Origin: Bacillota bacterium
GTDB taxonomy: Bacteria; Bacillota; Clostridia; Acetivibrionales; DSM-1351
Reading direction: 5' to 3'
Assembly: GCA_023398105.1 (NCBI GenBank)
Contig: JAEWST010000157.1
Location: 5,899-69,898 of the forward strand
Length of the DNA: 64,000 nt
Numbering within the stretch: the stretch's first letter is position 1; the number at the start of each line of letters is the position of its first letter. The notes under the pieces were generated by a model. That model searched no databases and was not told the DNA's origin. It saw only the letters and a list, made by a program, of their open reading frames with translations. Positions 27,881-36,445 of the stretch are shown piece by piece. Both the position numbers and the translations under genes were made by a program.

Positions 27881-28471
27881 ATGGGGGTTTTTCAAATTCT
27901 AAAAAATGAAGTAAGAAAGAAGTATATTGCTATCAGAAACAGACTCAAGAAACATGAAGTAATTGATCTCTCTGAAGCTCTTGTGCAAAGATTAAATAAT
28001 CTAGAGCAGATTATTAGTGCCAAGAGTATTATGTGCTATGTAAGCTTTGGCAATGAAGTTCATACCCATATATTAATAAAAAAGTGGCTTTCTGAGGGCA
28101 AGCAAGTAAGTGTGCCATGTGTTGCTAATAGTACAAAAGAAGCTAAGTGTATGTATGCTGTGAAAATAAATAGCTTTGATGAACTTAAAGTAACTGGAAA
28201 ATATGGAATACTAGAGCCGCCGCTGCGAGATAGCAATATTATAACTCCTGCAATGCTTGATGCTGTTATTGTTCCTGGCAGTGCCTTTGACATTAATAAA
28301 AATAGAATGGGCTATGGTGCAGGCTATTATGATAGATTTTTGAGTAAGGTGTCAAACAAATGCTATAAAATTGGCATATGTTATGACTTTCAAGTTTTGG
28401 ATGATATACCTTGTGAAGAGTATGATGTACCGCTGGATTTATTGGTAACAGAGAAAAGGATAGTTGGTTAG
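27881..28471 (+). CDS. 5-formyltetrahydrofolate cyclo-ligase
   Basis: 196 residues. It converts 5-formyl-THF to 5,10-methenyl-THF with ATP. Motifs: KYIAIRNRL with the N-terminal Lys/Arg that bind ATP, YVSFGNEVHTHILI, and the C-terminal signature KNRMGYGAGYYDRFLSK near residue 145. The length fits the family. The ATG 27881 has only a weak site, so translation may be coupled to the preceding gene, which ends 15 bases earlier. Confidence 0.92.
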   Translation: MGVFQILKNEVRKKYIAIRNRLKKHEVIDLSEALVQRLNNLEQIISAKSIMCYVSFGNEVHTHILIKKWLSEGKQVSVPCVANSTKEAKCMYAVKINSFDELKVTGKYGILEPPLRDSNIITPAMLDAVIVPGSAFDINKNRMGYGAGYYDRFLSKVSNKCYKIGICYDFQVLDDIPCEEYDVPLDLLVTEKRIVG

Positions 28472-28815
28472 AGAATTTTAGCTTAATAAATTACTCAAAC
28501 TGACAGTTATATTTCTGTCCTCTGATAATTTTGATTGGAAAATGTTATCACGTTTTTGAAGAGCTTGTACTATTTCTTAATTGATGCTTTATTTACTTTT
28601 ATTATAGGTTCTACTATATCTTTTAAATTTGAACTCATCTTTATGTTTCTCCCACTTCTAGTTAATATAATTTAGAATTATCGAGAATATACAAATCTGT
28701 AGCAATTATACCAAATAATAGTACTTATATCTACAAAATTAAATAATAGAATCACACTTACTTATGGTGAAGAAAAAATTTTGACATTGGTGTGGGCATT
28801 TTGTTGTTATGCATA

Positions 28816-28853
28816 CCTTGAAAGTTACTTTATATATAGACAAGCTTTCAAGG
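28816..28853 (+). promoter_or_regulatory. Inverted repeat overlapping the toxin gene's ribosome binding site
   Basis: CCTTGAAAG (28816-28824) and CTTTCAAGG (28845-28853) form a perfect 9-bp stem whose right arm overlaps the AAGGAG used by ATG 28864. The spacer before it (28472-28815) has no gene that I can see. Confidence 0.45.
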
Positions 28854-28863
28854 AGTGACGTAA

Positions 28864-31029
28864 ATGAAAACAAAGGCAGCACTGCAAAAAAAGCCTCAAC
28901 AGCCTGTAAGCACTGCAAAAAAGGACACACAAAAGCAACCAGATACCATAAAAAATGAAAAAAAGCCTAATGTGAGAACAACAGATTATAAAAAAGTTGA
29001 GGAAATATTTCTTACAGATCCTGATTCTTTAACTCATGAGGAGTTTCTGTTTTTTCAGAGTGCTGTTGGATATCGCCGTGCAATGCAGCTATTGAACGAA
29101 GGTAAACGACGTAAACAGTTGAGAAAAATGGACGGTACAGGGAAAAAAGTTAATAATATTCAGCAAAATAAAGAGCAGGAGAAAACTGATTCTAAACAAC
29201 AACAGAAGGTTATTCAAAAACAAAAAGTATCACAAGTCAATCAAAAAAGTGATAATAGACCTATTCAGAAGAAGGTATCGGCAAACAATACATCATCCTC
29301 CACGAGTTTGCCTAATAATTTGAGGTCTGGGCTTGAAAACCTATCTAGGATTGACCTATCAGATGTAAGTGTACATAAGAATTCCGATAAGCCACATCAA
29401 GTGGGCGCGTTGGCATATACGCAGGGAAAAGATATTCATATTGCTCCTGGTCAGGAAAAGCACCTTCCTCATGAAGGCTGGCACGCTGTGCAGCAAAAGC
29501 AGGGAAGAGTAGCCCCTACAATGCAGATGAAATCAGGTTCTCCTGTAAATGATGATGCTGGACTGGAAAAAGAAGCAGATGTTATGGGGAGTAAGGCTGT
29601 TAAAGAAGGTTCAAAGAGTAGTATAATAAAACATAATAAGCCATCTTACTTAAAATCACTATATCATAGTGTCATACAGAGAGTAAAAGGTGGTTCTCCT
29701 AAAAAAGATTCTAATAAGAAAGGAAAGTCAGTAGAAAAGAGTACAGGAAAAGTCATTCTTTACGCACCAAATACTGGTGCAAAAGCAGAAATAGCTGCTA
29801 GTGATATTACAACTATCAATAATTTAAGATATCAGGGTTATTCCGAAACTCCTCCTCAGAAAGGAAAGCCATTAGAAAAGAGTACGGATAAAATTATTCT
29901 TTACTCTCCAGATTCTGGTGGAAAGGTAGAAATAGAAGCTAGTGATAAGAAAAACATAAAAGATTATAAAAGTAAGGGTTATTCTGAAACTCCTCCTAAG
30001 AAGATGAATATTATTCTATATTCTCCAGATGCTGGTGGAAAGGTAGTAATAGAAGCTAGTGATACGAAAAAAATAAAAGATTATAAAAGTAAGGGTTATT
30101 CTGAGATTCCCCCTAAGAGGACGAAGTATTTTCTTAACTATAAAGAATTGAATAGTGATTATTGGAATCGAACAGATGGATATTTTGATGGGTTATGGTG
30201 GCAGGATGAGAACAAATTAAAAGAAGCTGCAGAAGTTATGAGAAGTGAAATCAGAAAAACTGGTCCATATAAACTTAACACCAATTTAGGGTTTAGAAGC
30301 TTGTCAGATGATCCCTATGAGATTAATAAGAGAATGTTTGCTATACAGGCACTATCCAATGCATTAAGAACAGGTTATTATGATGATTGTACTTTAAGGG
30401 AACTTGAAAATCATATGACATTATATGGTATGAATTTTTCGGATCATACTCTGGATGAGAAAAAGCTAGATGTTATTATTAAAAGATATGGGGAAATTAT
30501 AGGTAAAAAGTCAGGCTACTGGCTTGAAGGGGGAGGGGGAGATGTAATTGATGGATTAATGGTGTTTACTGGAGGAATTTTTGGTAGAAGTATAGCTAGT
30601 ACCAAAAGTGTTACCAATAGTGGTGCCAAAAGTAATGCCAAAAGTAATGCCAAAAGTAATGCTAAAAGTAATAGCAAATATAATGCCATAAGTGATAGCA
30701 AACAGACTACTGAGGGAACGAGTAATGCTAGTAAGTCTTTACTGCAAGTAGGGACTAAAGCCGATGCATTAAAATCAATCGAAAGTCTTCCTACAGAAGT
30801 TCAAAGTAGTGTAAAGAGTTTCTTTAAAGGCGGTTCAAATGCTTATACAGACTTTACTGTTGAACAAGCGGCAAATGGCAATTATATGGTCAAGATGACT
30901 AAGCCAGGTAATGTACCCGGTTCGAAGGCAGTCTACTATAAAGAAATAGGTGCAGATGGTTCAACAATAAAAGTATACAAGGATACTTTTGACCCGGCAG
31001 GTAATCTAGTTCATACAAAAGATAAATAA
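28864..31029 (+). CDS. DUF4157-containing polymorphic toxin with C-terminal toxin-like domain
   Basis: 721 residues. The N-terminus is Lys/Gln-rich. Residues about 150-245 form a DUF4157 domain, a putative metallopeptidase: LENLSRIDLSDVSVHKN, AYTQGKDIHIAPGQE and HEGWHAVQQKQGRV near residue 203 (HExxH). Three tandem repeats of about 35 residues follow (about 295-420; unit ILYSPDSGGKVEIEASD, then YKSKGYSETPP), then an unrecognised middle part, a repeat of NAKS units near 585-610, and a C-terminal domain (about 633-721: YTDFTVEQAANGNYMVKMTK, then VPGSKAVYYKEI) like those ending other polymorphic toxins. No signal peptide. DUF4157 proteins are often payloads of contractile injection systems; none is in this window. 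The next gene is a likely immunity gene. Confidence 0.75.
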   Translation: MKTKAALQKKPQQPVSTAKKDTQKQPDTIKNEKKPNVRTTDYKKVEEIFLTDPDSLTHEEFLFFQSAVGYRRAMQLLNEGKRRKQLRKMDGTGKKVNNIQQNKEQEKTDSKQQQKVIQKQKVSQVNQKSDNRPIQKKVSANNTSSSTSLPNNLRSGLENLSRIDLSDVSVHKNSDKPHQVGALAYTQGKDIHIAPGQEKHLPHEGWHAVQQKQGRVAPTMQMKSGSPVNDDAGLEKEADVMGSKAVKEGSKSSIIKHNKPSYLKSLYHSVIQRVKGGSPKKDSNKKGKSVEKSTGKVILYAPNTGAKAEIAASDITTINNLRYQGYSETPPQKGKPLEKSTDKIILYSPDSGGKVEIEASDKKNIKDYKSKGYSETPPKKMNIILYSPDAGGKVVIEASDTKKIKDYKSKGYSEIPPKRTKYFLNYKELNSDYWNRTDGYFDGLWWQDENKLKEAAEVMRSEIRKTGPYKLNTNLGFRSLSDDPYEINKRMFAIQALSNALRTGYYDDCTLRELENHMTLYGMNFSDHTLDEKKLDVIIKRYGEIIGKKSGYWLEGGGGDVIDGLMVFTGGIFGRSIASTKSVTNSGAKSNAKSNAKSNAKSNSKYNAISDSKQTTEGTSNASKSLLQVGTKADALKSIESLPTEVQSSVKSFFKGGSNAYTDFTVEQAANGNYMVKMTKPGNVPGSKAVYYKEIGADGSTIKVYKDTFDPAGNLVHTKDK

Positions 31030-31061
31030 TGAAAGTTTTTACAGGAAGGAGGCTATTGCTT

Positions 31062-31424
31062 ATGACTGAATTGAATGATGTTCTTGAAAAATATAAAAAC
31101 TTTGAAATCTCAAAAGGTGAATTATTAAAACTTGTTAATAAGGATTTAATGACATTAAAAGTTCAAAAGCCTGTTGAGATATGTACGAATGATGTAATAG
31201 CACTTTTAGAAAATTATAAACATGGTAAAATAACTAATCAGGATTTACTTGATTGGGTTAACACGATTTGGTTCACGGATTTATATGAGTATTGTGATTC
31301 ACAGAGTGATAGTATAGCAAGCGTAATGAACGAACTGGAAGAAGTTGATGAAGATATTGAGAAAATATCATCTTCCAGTATAGAAAAGTATATTGAGGCG
31401 TTGAAAAAGAATATTGAAATATAA
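31062..31424 (+). CDS. Probable immunity protein for the DUF4157 toxin
   Basis: 120 residues from ATG 31062 (AGGAGG at 31047-31052); the frame opens at 31029, overlapping the toxin stop, but without a site. It is acidic and helical (ELNDVLEKYKNFEISKGELL, then ALLENYKHGKITNQDLLDWV and WFTDLYEY). Size, acidity and position directly behind the toxin's C-terminus fit an immunity protein that blocks that domain. I do not recognise the family by name with certainty. Confidence 0.65.
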   Translation: MTELNDVLEKYKNFEISKGELLKLVNKDLMTLKVQKPVEICTNDVIALLENYKHGKITNQDLLDWVNTIWFTDLYEYCDSQSDSIASVMNELEEVDEDIEKISSSSIEKYIEALKKNIEI

Positions 31425-31441
31425 ATCGCTAATACTTTTAG

Positions 31442-31479
31442 AGGTCACACAGTTTCGGCTGATGTGACCTTTTTCTACT
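31442..31479 (+). terminator. Terminator of the toxin-immunity pair
   Basis: AGGTCACA and TGTGACCT form an 8-bp stem with a 17-base region between, followed by TTTTTC. Confidence 0.8.
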
Positions 31480-31705
31480 TATGCGAGTAGACATAAAACA
31501 TATGAATTGTAACACCTTTAGAAAAACGGCATACACGGATTCAATTAAGGGCTAGGCAACTGCATTGGAGCATTCAGCGTACATATCTAACTACATCCAC
31601 ATTTAATTCTATGGACAAATTTTAATATTCAAACATAGTGAATATAATTAGATAGGACTTTATATTCTCAATATTTATATTGAGCAATGGAAAGAGGTCT
31701 AGCTA

Positions 31706-32055
31706 ATGGCAAAAACAAAGTCACATAAGATCCAGAATATCTATAAAGGAAAAATAAGCGTAAAGGATTTGCTTTATAAAATAATAGCTCTTAAGATATA
31801 ACGAGGCAAGAAAATGTCCCCCACTTCTATAGGTGGCGGGTACCGCTTTGGTTTTCAGGCGGTGAGGATATCTCCCGCCTCGATGAAACGCCGCTGATGT
31901 GATGAAATTTTTCTACAATCGAAAAATTTTATTTTGAATCTATGCGTTATAAAAAAGCAAAAAGGCTTTGGAATAAAAAATACTGTTACCCATTAAAGCT
32001 AAATATACAATACATTTTGAAGACTTCGGTGGAAAAGTCGACCTCAAAAAATTAA
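31706..32055 (+). pseudogene. Small gene interrupted by the TIR repeat
   Basis: ATG 31706 (AGAGG upstream) opens a 31-codon frame (MAKTKSHKIQNIYKGKISVK, then DLLYKIIALKI) whose stop TAA at 31799-31801 is formed by the repeat's terminus. Beyond the repeat, reading resumes in one of two frames: one gives KAKRLWNKKYCYPLKLNIQY and stops at 32053-32055, the other stops near 31998. Which is the original continuation depends on the target duplication. The gene sits just upstream of the serine recombinase gene; I do not recognise the family. Confidence 0.4.
31797..31951. repeat. Full TIR repeat (MITE-like), copy 3
   Basis: 155 bp from TATAACG to CGTTATA, about 95% like the copy at 20924, with the same three internal hairpin blocks. 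Its outermost bases differ from the other copies (GATATAACG instead of TTATAACG), which supports a TA or shorter target duplication rather than a longer terminal repeat. It is inserted in a small reading frame. Confidence 0.9.
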
Positions 32056-32113
32056 GTATTCTGTTAATTTAACAGCAATAATTATCGGAACCAATAAGGA
32101 GGTAGCAGTTTGT

Positions 32114-33685
32114 ATGTTAGGGTTTAATAAACCTGATATTAATTATCATATCGGAGTATATGTGAGACAGAGCAGGGACGAAAATGATGAAAATTTAGAG
32201 ACAATTGAAACCCAAAAAAGGCTACTAATAGATTTTGTTGCAAAAAATAAATTAGGAACTATTTATAAAACATATGTGGATGATAATGTTTCTGGTGCAG
32301 GCTTTGAAAGGCAGGCACTTGATGAGCTTAAAAAGGACGTATTAGCCTGCAATATTAATCTAATTGTTTTAAAGGATTTATCAAGATTGGGAAGGAACAA
32401 TGCTAAAACTCTGTTGTTCTTGGATTTTTTAGAGGAGTATGGAGTGCGGGTTATAACTTCAGATGGAAGGTATGATAGCATTAAGGATAATGAAACTGTG
32501 GGGATTGAGACATGGTTTAATGAGCGCTACATTCGAGATATCTCTAAAAAAATAAGAGCAAATCTCAGATTTAAGATTGAGCAAGGGGAATACATAGGGA
32601 ATGCACCATATGGCTACGTTAAGTCAATAAATGAGAAAAACAAGCTTGTTGTTGATACTAGAACAGCCCCTGTTGTTAAAGAAATATTCAGTTTATATAA
32701 AAAAGGTCACGGCTATGCGGCAATTGCCAATATTCTAAATGAAAAAGGATATCCCTCGCCATCCTCAAAAAATTCAGATATTCCGATAACGCCATGGAAT
32801 CAAGTGTCTGTACAGCGAATTTTGTGCAATCGTGTATATATCGGAGATACAGTACAGGGTGTAAGTGAAAAAATAAGCTTCAAAAATAAGAAAACTAGAC
32901 GGCTTCCCTTTGAAAAATGGATAATTACAACCAATACACATGAGCCTATTATTAATAATATCGACTTTGAAGAGGTTCAGAAAATTAGGGCGAAAAAGCG
33001 TTCAAATCAGGGCTATAACAGAAATACAACACATTTTTTGAGTAATTTAATGTTCTGTGGTAAATGCGGTAAAGCAATGTATGTCAGAGTGCGCAAAGAC
33101 AAACCAGCTGGCTATATATGCAGTTCTTATGCAAAAAATGGGTGTAAGAGTTGTTCTAGTCATTATGTTTCTGAACAGACAATAATTGATGTAATTACAA
33201 AGGAATTACTCGAAATGCTGACTAACAGAACTCTTATTGATAGCTTTTGCTTGAACTGTGAGGATTTTAATGAACAGGAGCAGCAAACTAAGGAAAAGCT
33301 ACAAAAGGTTGAGCAGCAAATAGTTATAAAGCAAAAGCAACAGGATGTGCTATACAGCGATAGGCTTGAAGGAAAAATATCCGAGCAGCTTTTTGCAAGA
33401 ATGAATCCAGTGCTAGAAGCCCGACTCAGTATGCTTAATCAGGAACTGGAAAAGCTGAGAGCCGAAAAGAATAAACAAATTGACAAGCTACAGGTTATTG
33501 ATAATTTTATAAATAAAATTAAAACTCAAGGAATTAATAAAAACATAATTGATTTAATGGTTAATAGAATTATGGTATATGACAGCAACGACAGCATTGA
33601 AGCAATTGGAGCAGCAGTTAACGATGAGGGAGGTAATGGGTTAATAGTTATTGAGTATAATTTTAATAATTGGAGGGAGTTGTAG
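32114..33685 (+). CDS. Large serine recombinase
   Basis: 523 residues; AAGGAGG at 32096-32102. The resolvase domain (about 10-150) starts GVYVRQSRDENDENLETIE with the catalytic Ser near residue 19 and has VLKDLSRLGRNNAKTLLFL (Arg residues of the active site). The recombinase domain follows (IGNAPYGYVKSI, LNEKGYPSPS), then a zinc ribbon (LMFCGKCGKAMYVRVRKD, C-x-SCSSHYV) near residues 313-345, and a coiled coil near 390-460. Such enzymes integrate and excise phages, transposons and skin-type elements. No phage structural or conjugation genes adjoin it, so it may be a remnant, or its element may be the accessory genes to its right. Confidence 0.93.
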   Translation: MLGFNKPDINYHIGVYVRQSRDENDENLETIETQKRLLIDFVAKNKLGTIYKTYVDDNVSGAGFERQALDELKKDVLACNINLIVLKDLSRLGRNNAKTLLFLDFLEEYGVRVITSDGRYDSIKDNETVGIETWFNERYIRDISKKIRANLRFKIEQGEYIGNAPYGYVKSINEKNKLVVDTRTAPVVKEIFSLYKKGHGYAAIANILNEKGYPSPSSKNSDIPITPWNQVSVQRILCNRVYIGDTVQGVSEKISFKNKKTRRLPFEKWIITTNTHEPIINNIDFEEVQKIRAKKRSNQGYNRNTTHFLSNLMFCGKCGKAMYVRVRKDKPAGYICSSYAKNGCKSCSSHYVSEQTIIDVITKELLEMLTNRTLIDSFCLNCEDFNEQEQQTKEKLQKVEQQIVIKQKQQDVLYSDRLEGKISEQLFARMNPVLEARLSMLNQELEKLRAEKNKQIDKLQVIDNFINKIKTQGINKNIIDLMVNRIMVYDSNDSIEAIGAAVNDEGGNGLIVIEYNFNNWREL

Positions 33686-33819
33686 CAGTGAGCTAATATC
33701 ATCTAATAACTGGCTAAGAAGCAGAATATTAGCATAAAAATAAATATATAATATGCAATATTGGAAAAAATGATTTTTCAAAAAGATATATAAATCTAGT
33801 TGTATCATAAAAGGATATA

Positions 33820-33879
33820 AAAGATAGTTTCTGAAATTATATGAATTACTGTATATAATTCAGCGACTATCTTTTTTTG
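33820..33879 (+). terminator. Terminator after the recombinase region
   Basis: AAAGATAGT and ACTATCTTT are the outer arms, with inner ATTATAT/ATATAAT pairing, followed by TTTTTTTGC. The bases after it (TGGCATAACTATATAAAATA) resemble those after the terminator at 39628, a short shared motif. The spacer 33686-34050 has no gene. Confidence 0.7.
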
Positions 33880-34050
33880 CTGGCATAACTATATAAAATA
33901 AGTAAAAAAATTGAATTTTTTGAAGGGGAGCAGTTATTGATTAAGAAGTTAATATAACTCTACTTTAAAGAAACGATTATTTGCAGAATATTATATTTAT
34001 GGTACTATCAATATATAATGATTTTAATATAGAATTATAGGAGGTATTCA

Positions 34051-34308
34051 ATGATTTGGGCTGACATTAGAAAGCTTTATCCTGAGCAATGGGTACTTAT
34101 TGAAGCAATAGATGCAAGGACAGAAGGAGATAAAAGAATCGTAGAACAAATGGATGTAATCGGCAGTTTTGCAGATGACGGTGACAGTGCTTTTCAGAGA
34201 TATACTGAATTACACAAGCTTCATAAGGAACGTGAATATTATATTTACCATACTTCCAACGCTGTCCTAAATATTGGAGTAAAAAAGTGGCTGGGGGTGC
34301 GGTTATAA
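34051..34308 (+). CDS. Small conserved-looking protein upstream of an aspartic protease-like gene
   Basis: 85 residues; ATAGGAGGT precedes ATG 34051. It begins MIWADIRKLYPEQWVLIEAI and contains VIGSFADDGDSAFQRYTELH and EREYYIYHTSN. No membrane segment. Its stop codon TAA overlaps by one base the ATG of the retropepsin-like gene, so the two are translationally coupled and probably act together. Function unknown. Confidence 0.75.
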   Translation: MIWADIRKLYPEQWVLIEAIDARTEGDKRIVEQMDVIGSFADDGDSAFQRYTELHKLHKEREYYIYHTSNAVLNIGVKKWLGVRL

Positions 34309-34697
34309 TGATTAGCTTGAATTTAAGGGATGGATTAATATATGTAGATGCAACTTTAGCTCATGGAAACAACAGTGTGACAATCAAGAATGCTTTGGTT
34401 GATACGGGTTCATCCTCAACAGTAATTTCAAGGGATATTGCACATACATTAGGATTGAAGCCCGAGCCTACAGACATTATAAACTCTGTTCAAGGTATAG
34501 GCGGTTCAGAAACGGTTATTGAAAAGAAAATTGATGCCATAGAAATAGACAATGTAGCAGCTGCAAATTTCAATATACAAATTGGAGCTATGAATTATGG
34601 TATAGAAATAGATGCCATTATTGGTCTTGACCTATTAACAGCGTGTAGGACAGTAATGGATTTGAACGATTATATATTGTCTGCAAATAAAGGGTAG
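34308..34697 (+). CDS. Retropepsin-like aspartic protease domain protein
   Basis: 129 residues from ATG 34308, which shares its A with the previous gene's stop. LVDTGSSSTVISRDIAHTLG near residue 30 is the catalytic D-T/S-G motif of retropepsin-type proteases, with the substrate flap region after it and IIGLDLLTACRTVMDLNDY as the C-terminal alpha-Leu-Gly/Asp motif. Proteins of this kind act as homodimers, each giving one Asp. The target is unknown; the coupled upstream protein is a candidate partner or substrate. Confidence 0.85.
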   Translation: MISLNLRDGLIYVDATLAHGNNSVTIKNALVDTGSSSTVISRDIAHTLGLKPEPTDIINSVQGIGGSETVIEKKIDAIEIDNVAAANFNIQIGAMNYGIEIDAIIGLDLLTACRTVMDLNDYILSANKG

Positions 34698-34835
34698 AAA
34701 ACATTAATTGGTTTATTAATTTGACCAATAATGAAATATATGTGGTTCATATTTTCCGTATACTTCTGTACTCAGAACATGCATTCTTAAAGAGTACTGA
34801 AAAGGTATAAAAAGTGTAAATAAGTATATTTAGAT

Positions 34836-35432
34836 ATGTCTATGGTATTGGGTATCTTGAATATAGAAAATAAAAAATGTGTACAATGTGGTAAAATATT
34901 TACAATAACGGATTCTGAAAAGAGATTTTTTGAAAGTAAAAATCTTTCTTTTCCTAAAAGATGTAAGGACTGCAGGGAAAAGAATAATCCACGTAAAGTA
35001 AAAGCAAGTAATGAACAGGTAACACATAGAAAAGAGAAAACTGTTGAAATAAAAAAAGGATATTTGATTGTTGCAATCCTTATAATTGTATTTAGTGCAT
35101 TTTATTTAAACAGTGAAATTAATTATAAAGGCAATCATATTGAGCAGAAAGCCAATGTTTCAGACAATTACTCTTTTAGAAGTGAAAGCCTACTGCAGGA
35201 GCATTTTAGTAAGCATGGAGACGAATTTGGGTTAACAAGTGCTTCTCAGTATGAAAGCAGAGCAAATGATGTTATTAAATCACCTGATGCATTACATAAA
35301 ATAGAGGCAGAGGATGGAGATAGCATTTACTATATTCAGGCAACAAATGAATTAGTAATTATCTCAACAGATGGGTATATCCGAACATATTTTAAACCAG
35401 AAGATGGAAGGGCTTATTATAATAAACAATAA
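34836..35432 (+). CDS. Zinc-ribbon membrane protein with predicted BECR-type nuclease-fold domain
   Basis: 198 residues if ATG 34836 is used; ATG 34842 is possible and neither has a good site. Residues 14-48 form a zinc ribbon (KCVQCGKIFTITDSEKRFF, then RCKDCREKNN). One membrane helix follows (GYLIVAILIIVFSAFYL, near residue 72). The C-terminal 80 residues (LQEHFSKHGDEFGLTSASQY, then VIISTDGYIRTYFKPEDGR) resemble barnase-EndoU-colicin-RelE-like nuclease domains. The last assignment rests on recalled pattern only. Such a domain could be a nuclease or a former toxin domain reused for another task. Confidence 0.6.
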   Translation: MSMVLGILNIENKKCVQCGKIFTITDSEKRFFESKNLSFPKRCKDCREKNNPRKVKASNEQVTHRKEKTVEIKKGYLIVAILIIVFSAFYLNSEINYKGNHIEQKANVSDNYSFRSESLLQEHFSKHGDEFGLTSASQYESRANDVIKSPDALHKIEAEDGDSIYYIQATNELVIISTDGYIRTYFKPEDGRAYYNKQ

Positions 35433-35859
35433 AAGACAAGGCTAGCACTCTCTCATGTGACTAGTTTATTATCCATAAAAAACATATTTCAGTATTTTTC
35501 TTAGATGTATTTTTAAAAAACCATTGATATATTCTTAGAACACAGTAGAATGAACTTTATCTAAGATTACAGTTATTATTTGCAGTACTATTATCGGTAT
35601 TGGAATAATTTCAATGATAGTTATTACAATTATTGATATGAGCCGTTTGTTGAGATAGTTTGAACATTCTAGATATATAAATAATGATTCAATTCCCATT
35701 TATTCATAAACTGCCTGATTTGCTGTGAAGGGTTAAAATGACAGCTCAAGTATAATTGTTTGAAAAAGTGAACTAAAATTTGTCATGCAAAAATATAATA
35801 AAAATAATAGTAGATAGGAATTCAAATGTGATATAATTTTGCATGAGGGGCGTGAAGTA
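35433..35859. other. 427-bp spacer with promoter of the coiled-coil gene
   Basis: No gene called. A hydrophobic run of codons near 35575-35660 has no start codon. TATAAT at about 35831-35836 sits only about 23 bases before ATG 35860, implying a very short leader. Confidence 0.5.
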
Positions 35860-36207
35860 ATGGAACAAATGATTTATGAATTTATGGAAAAAATGTATTC
35901 TGATTTAATGAATGAAATTTCATCAGTAAAGAAGGAGCTTGAATCATTAAAACAAGATGTTGAATCAGTAAAACAAGATGTTACATCAGTAAATCAGGAA
36001 GTATCATCAGTAAAACAGGATGTTAAAACAATAGGAAATCAAGTCATTAGATTGGAAAATGATTTAAAGCCAAAAATTGAGGCAGGACTTGATGGATATA
36101 GGCTTGTTATTGAGAGGCTAAATACGCTGGAAAATAAAGTTGATAATATTAATACAAAGGTTGAAAAGCAAGAAGTGGAAATAAAGGTTATAAAGGGCGG
36201 AAGATAG
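35860..36207 (+). CDS. Small coiled-coil protein
   Basis: 115 residues from ATG 35860 (GAGGGGCG upstream). Nearly the whole protein is one heptad-like coiled coil; residues about 20-60 contain a 7-residue repeat (SVKKELESLKQDVESVKQDV and onward) encoded by near-identical 21-base DNA units with TCAGTAAAACAAGATGTT. Coiled coils of this kind mediate oligomerisation. It is unlike any enzyme I know. A small hairpin with CAGC/GCTG followed by TTTTTTG (36274-36297) ends the transcript. Confidence 0.75.
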   Translation: MEQMIYEFMEKMYSDLMNEISSVKKELESLKQDVESVKQDVTSVNQEVSSVKQDVKTIGNQVIRLENDLKPKIEAGLDGYRLVIERLNTLENKVDNINTKVEKQEVEIKVIKGGR

Positions 36208-36445
36208 AAAGACTCTCAAAGCTTTTTAAACATAATTCGTAGATACTAAATTACATGTTAATTCAATTAGGGCAGCTTAGGAATAGGCTGTTTTTTGTTG
36301 AATAACGATAGAAAATATTAGTGTCGAAAAATTATTGATTCAATTGACATGTAAATAGCTACATAATATACTTAAACTGTAATTTTAGATTTTTGGTTTT
36401 TTATATGTACTAATCCGTATTTATCCTTATTTTGGAGGGGATTTT

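Noticed and set aside
30516..30701. Leucine-rich minus-strand frame
   Set aside because: It is the reverse of the NAKS-encoding repeat in the toxin gene.
32114..33685. Reading the recombinase as evidence of a prophage
   Set aside because: No capsid, tail, terminase, lysis or phage replication genes are present on either side; only the recombinase itself is supported.
35575..35665. Hydrophobic codon run resembling a type I toxin peptide
   Set aside because: There is no start codon in frame before the hydrophobic stretch and no ribosome binding site.
35925..36030. Tandem 21-base repeats that could look like a CRISPR or satellite
   Set aside because: They encode the heptad repeats of the coiled-coil protein in frame and have no spacers. 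No CRISPR array was seen anywhere in the window.
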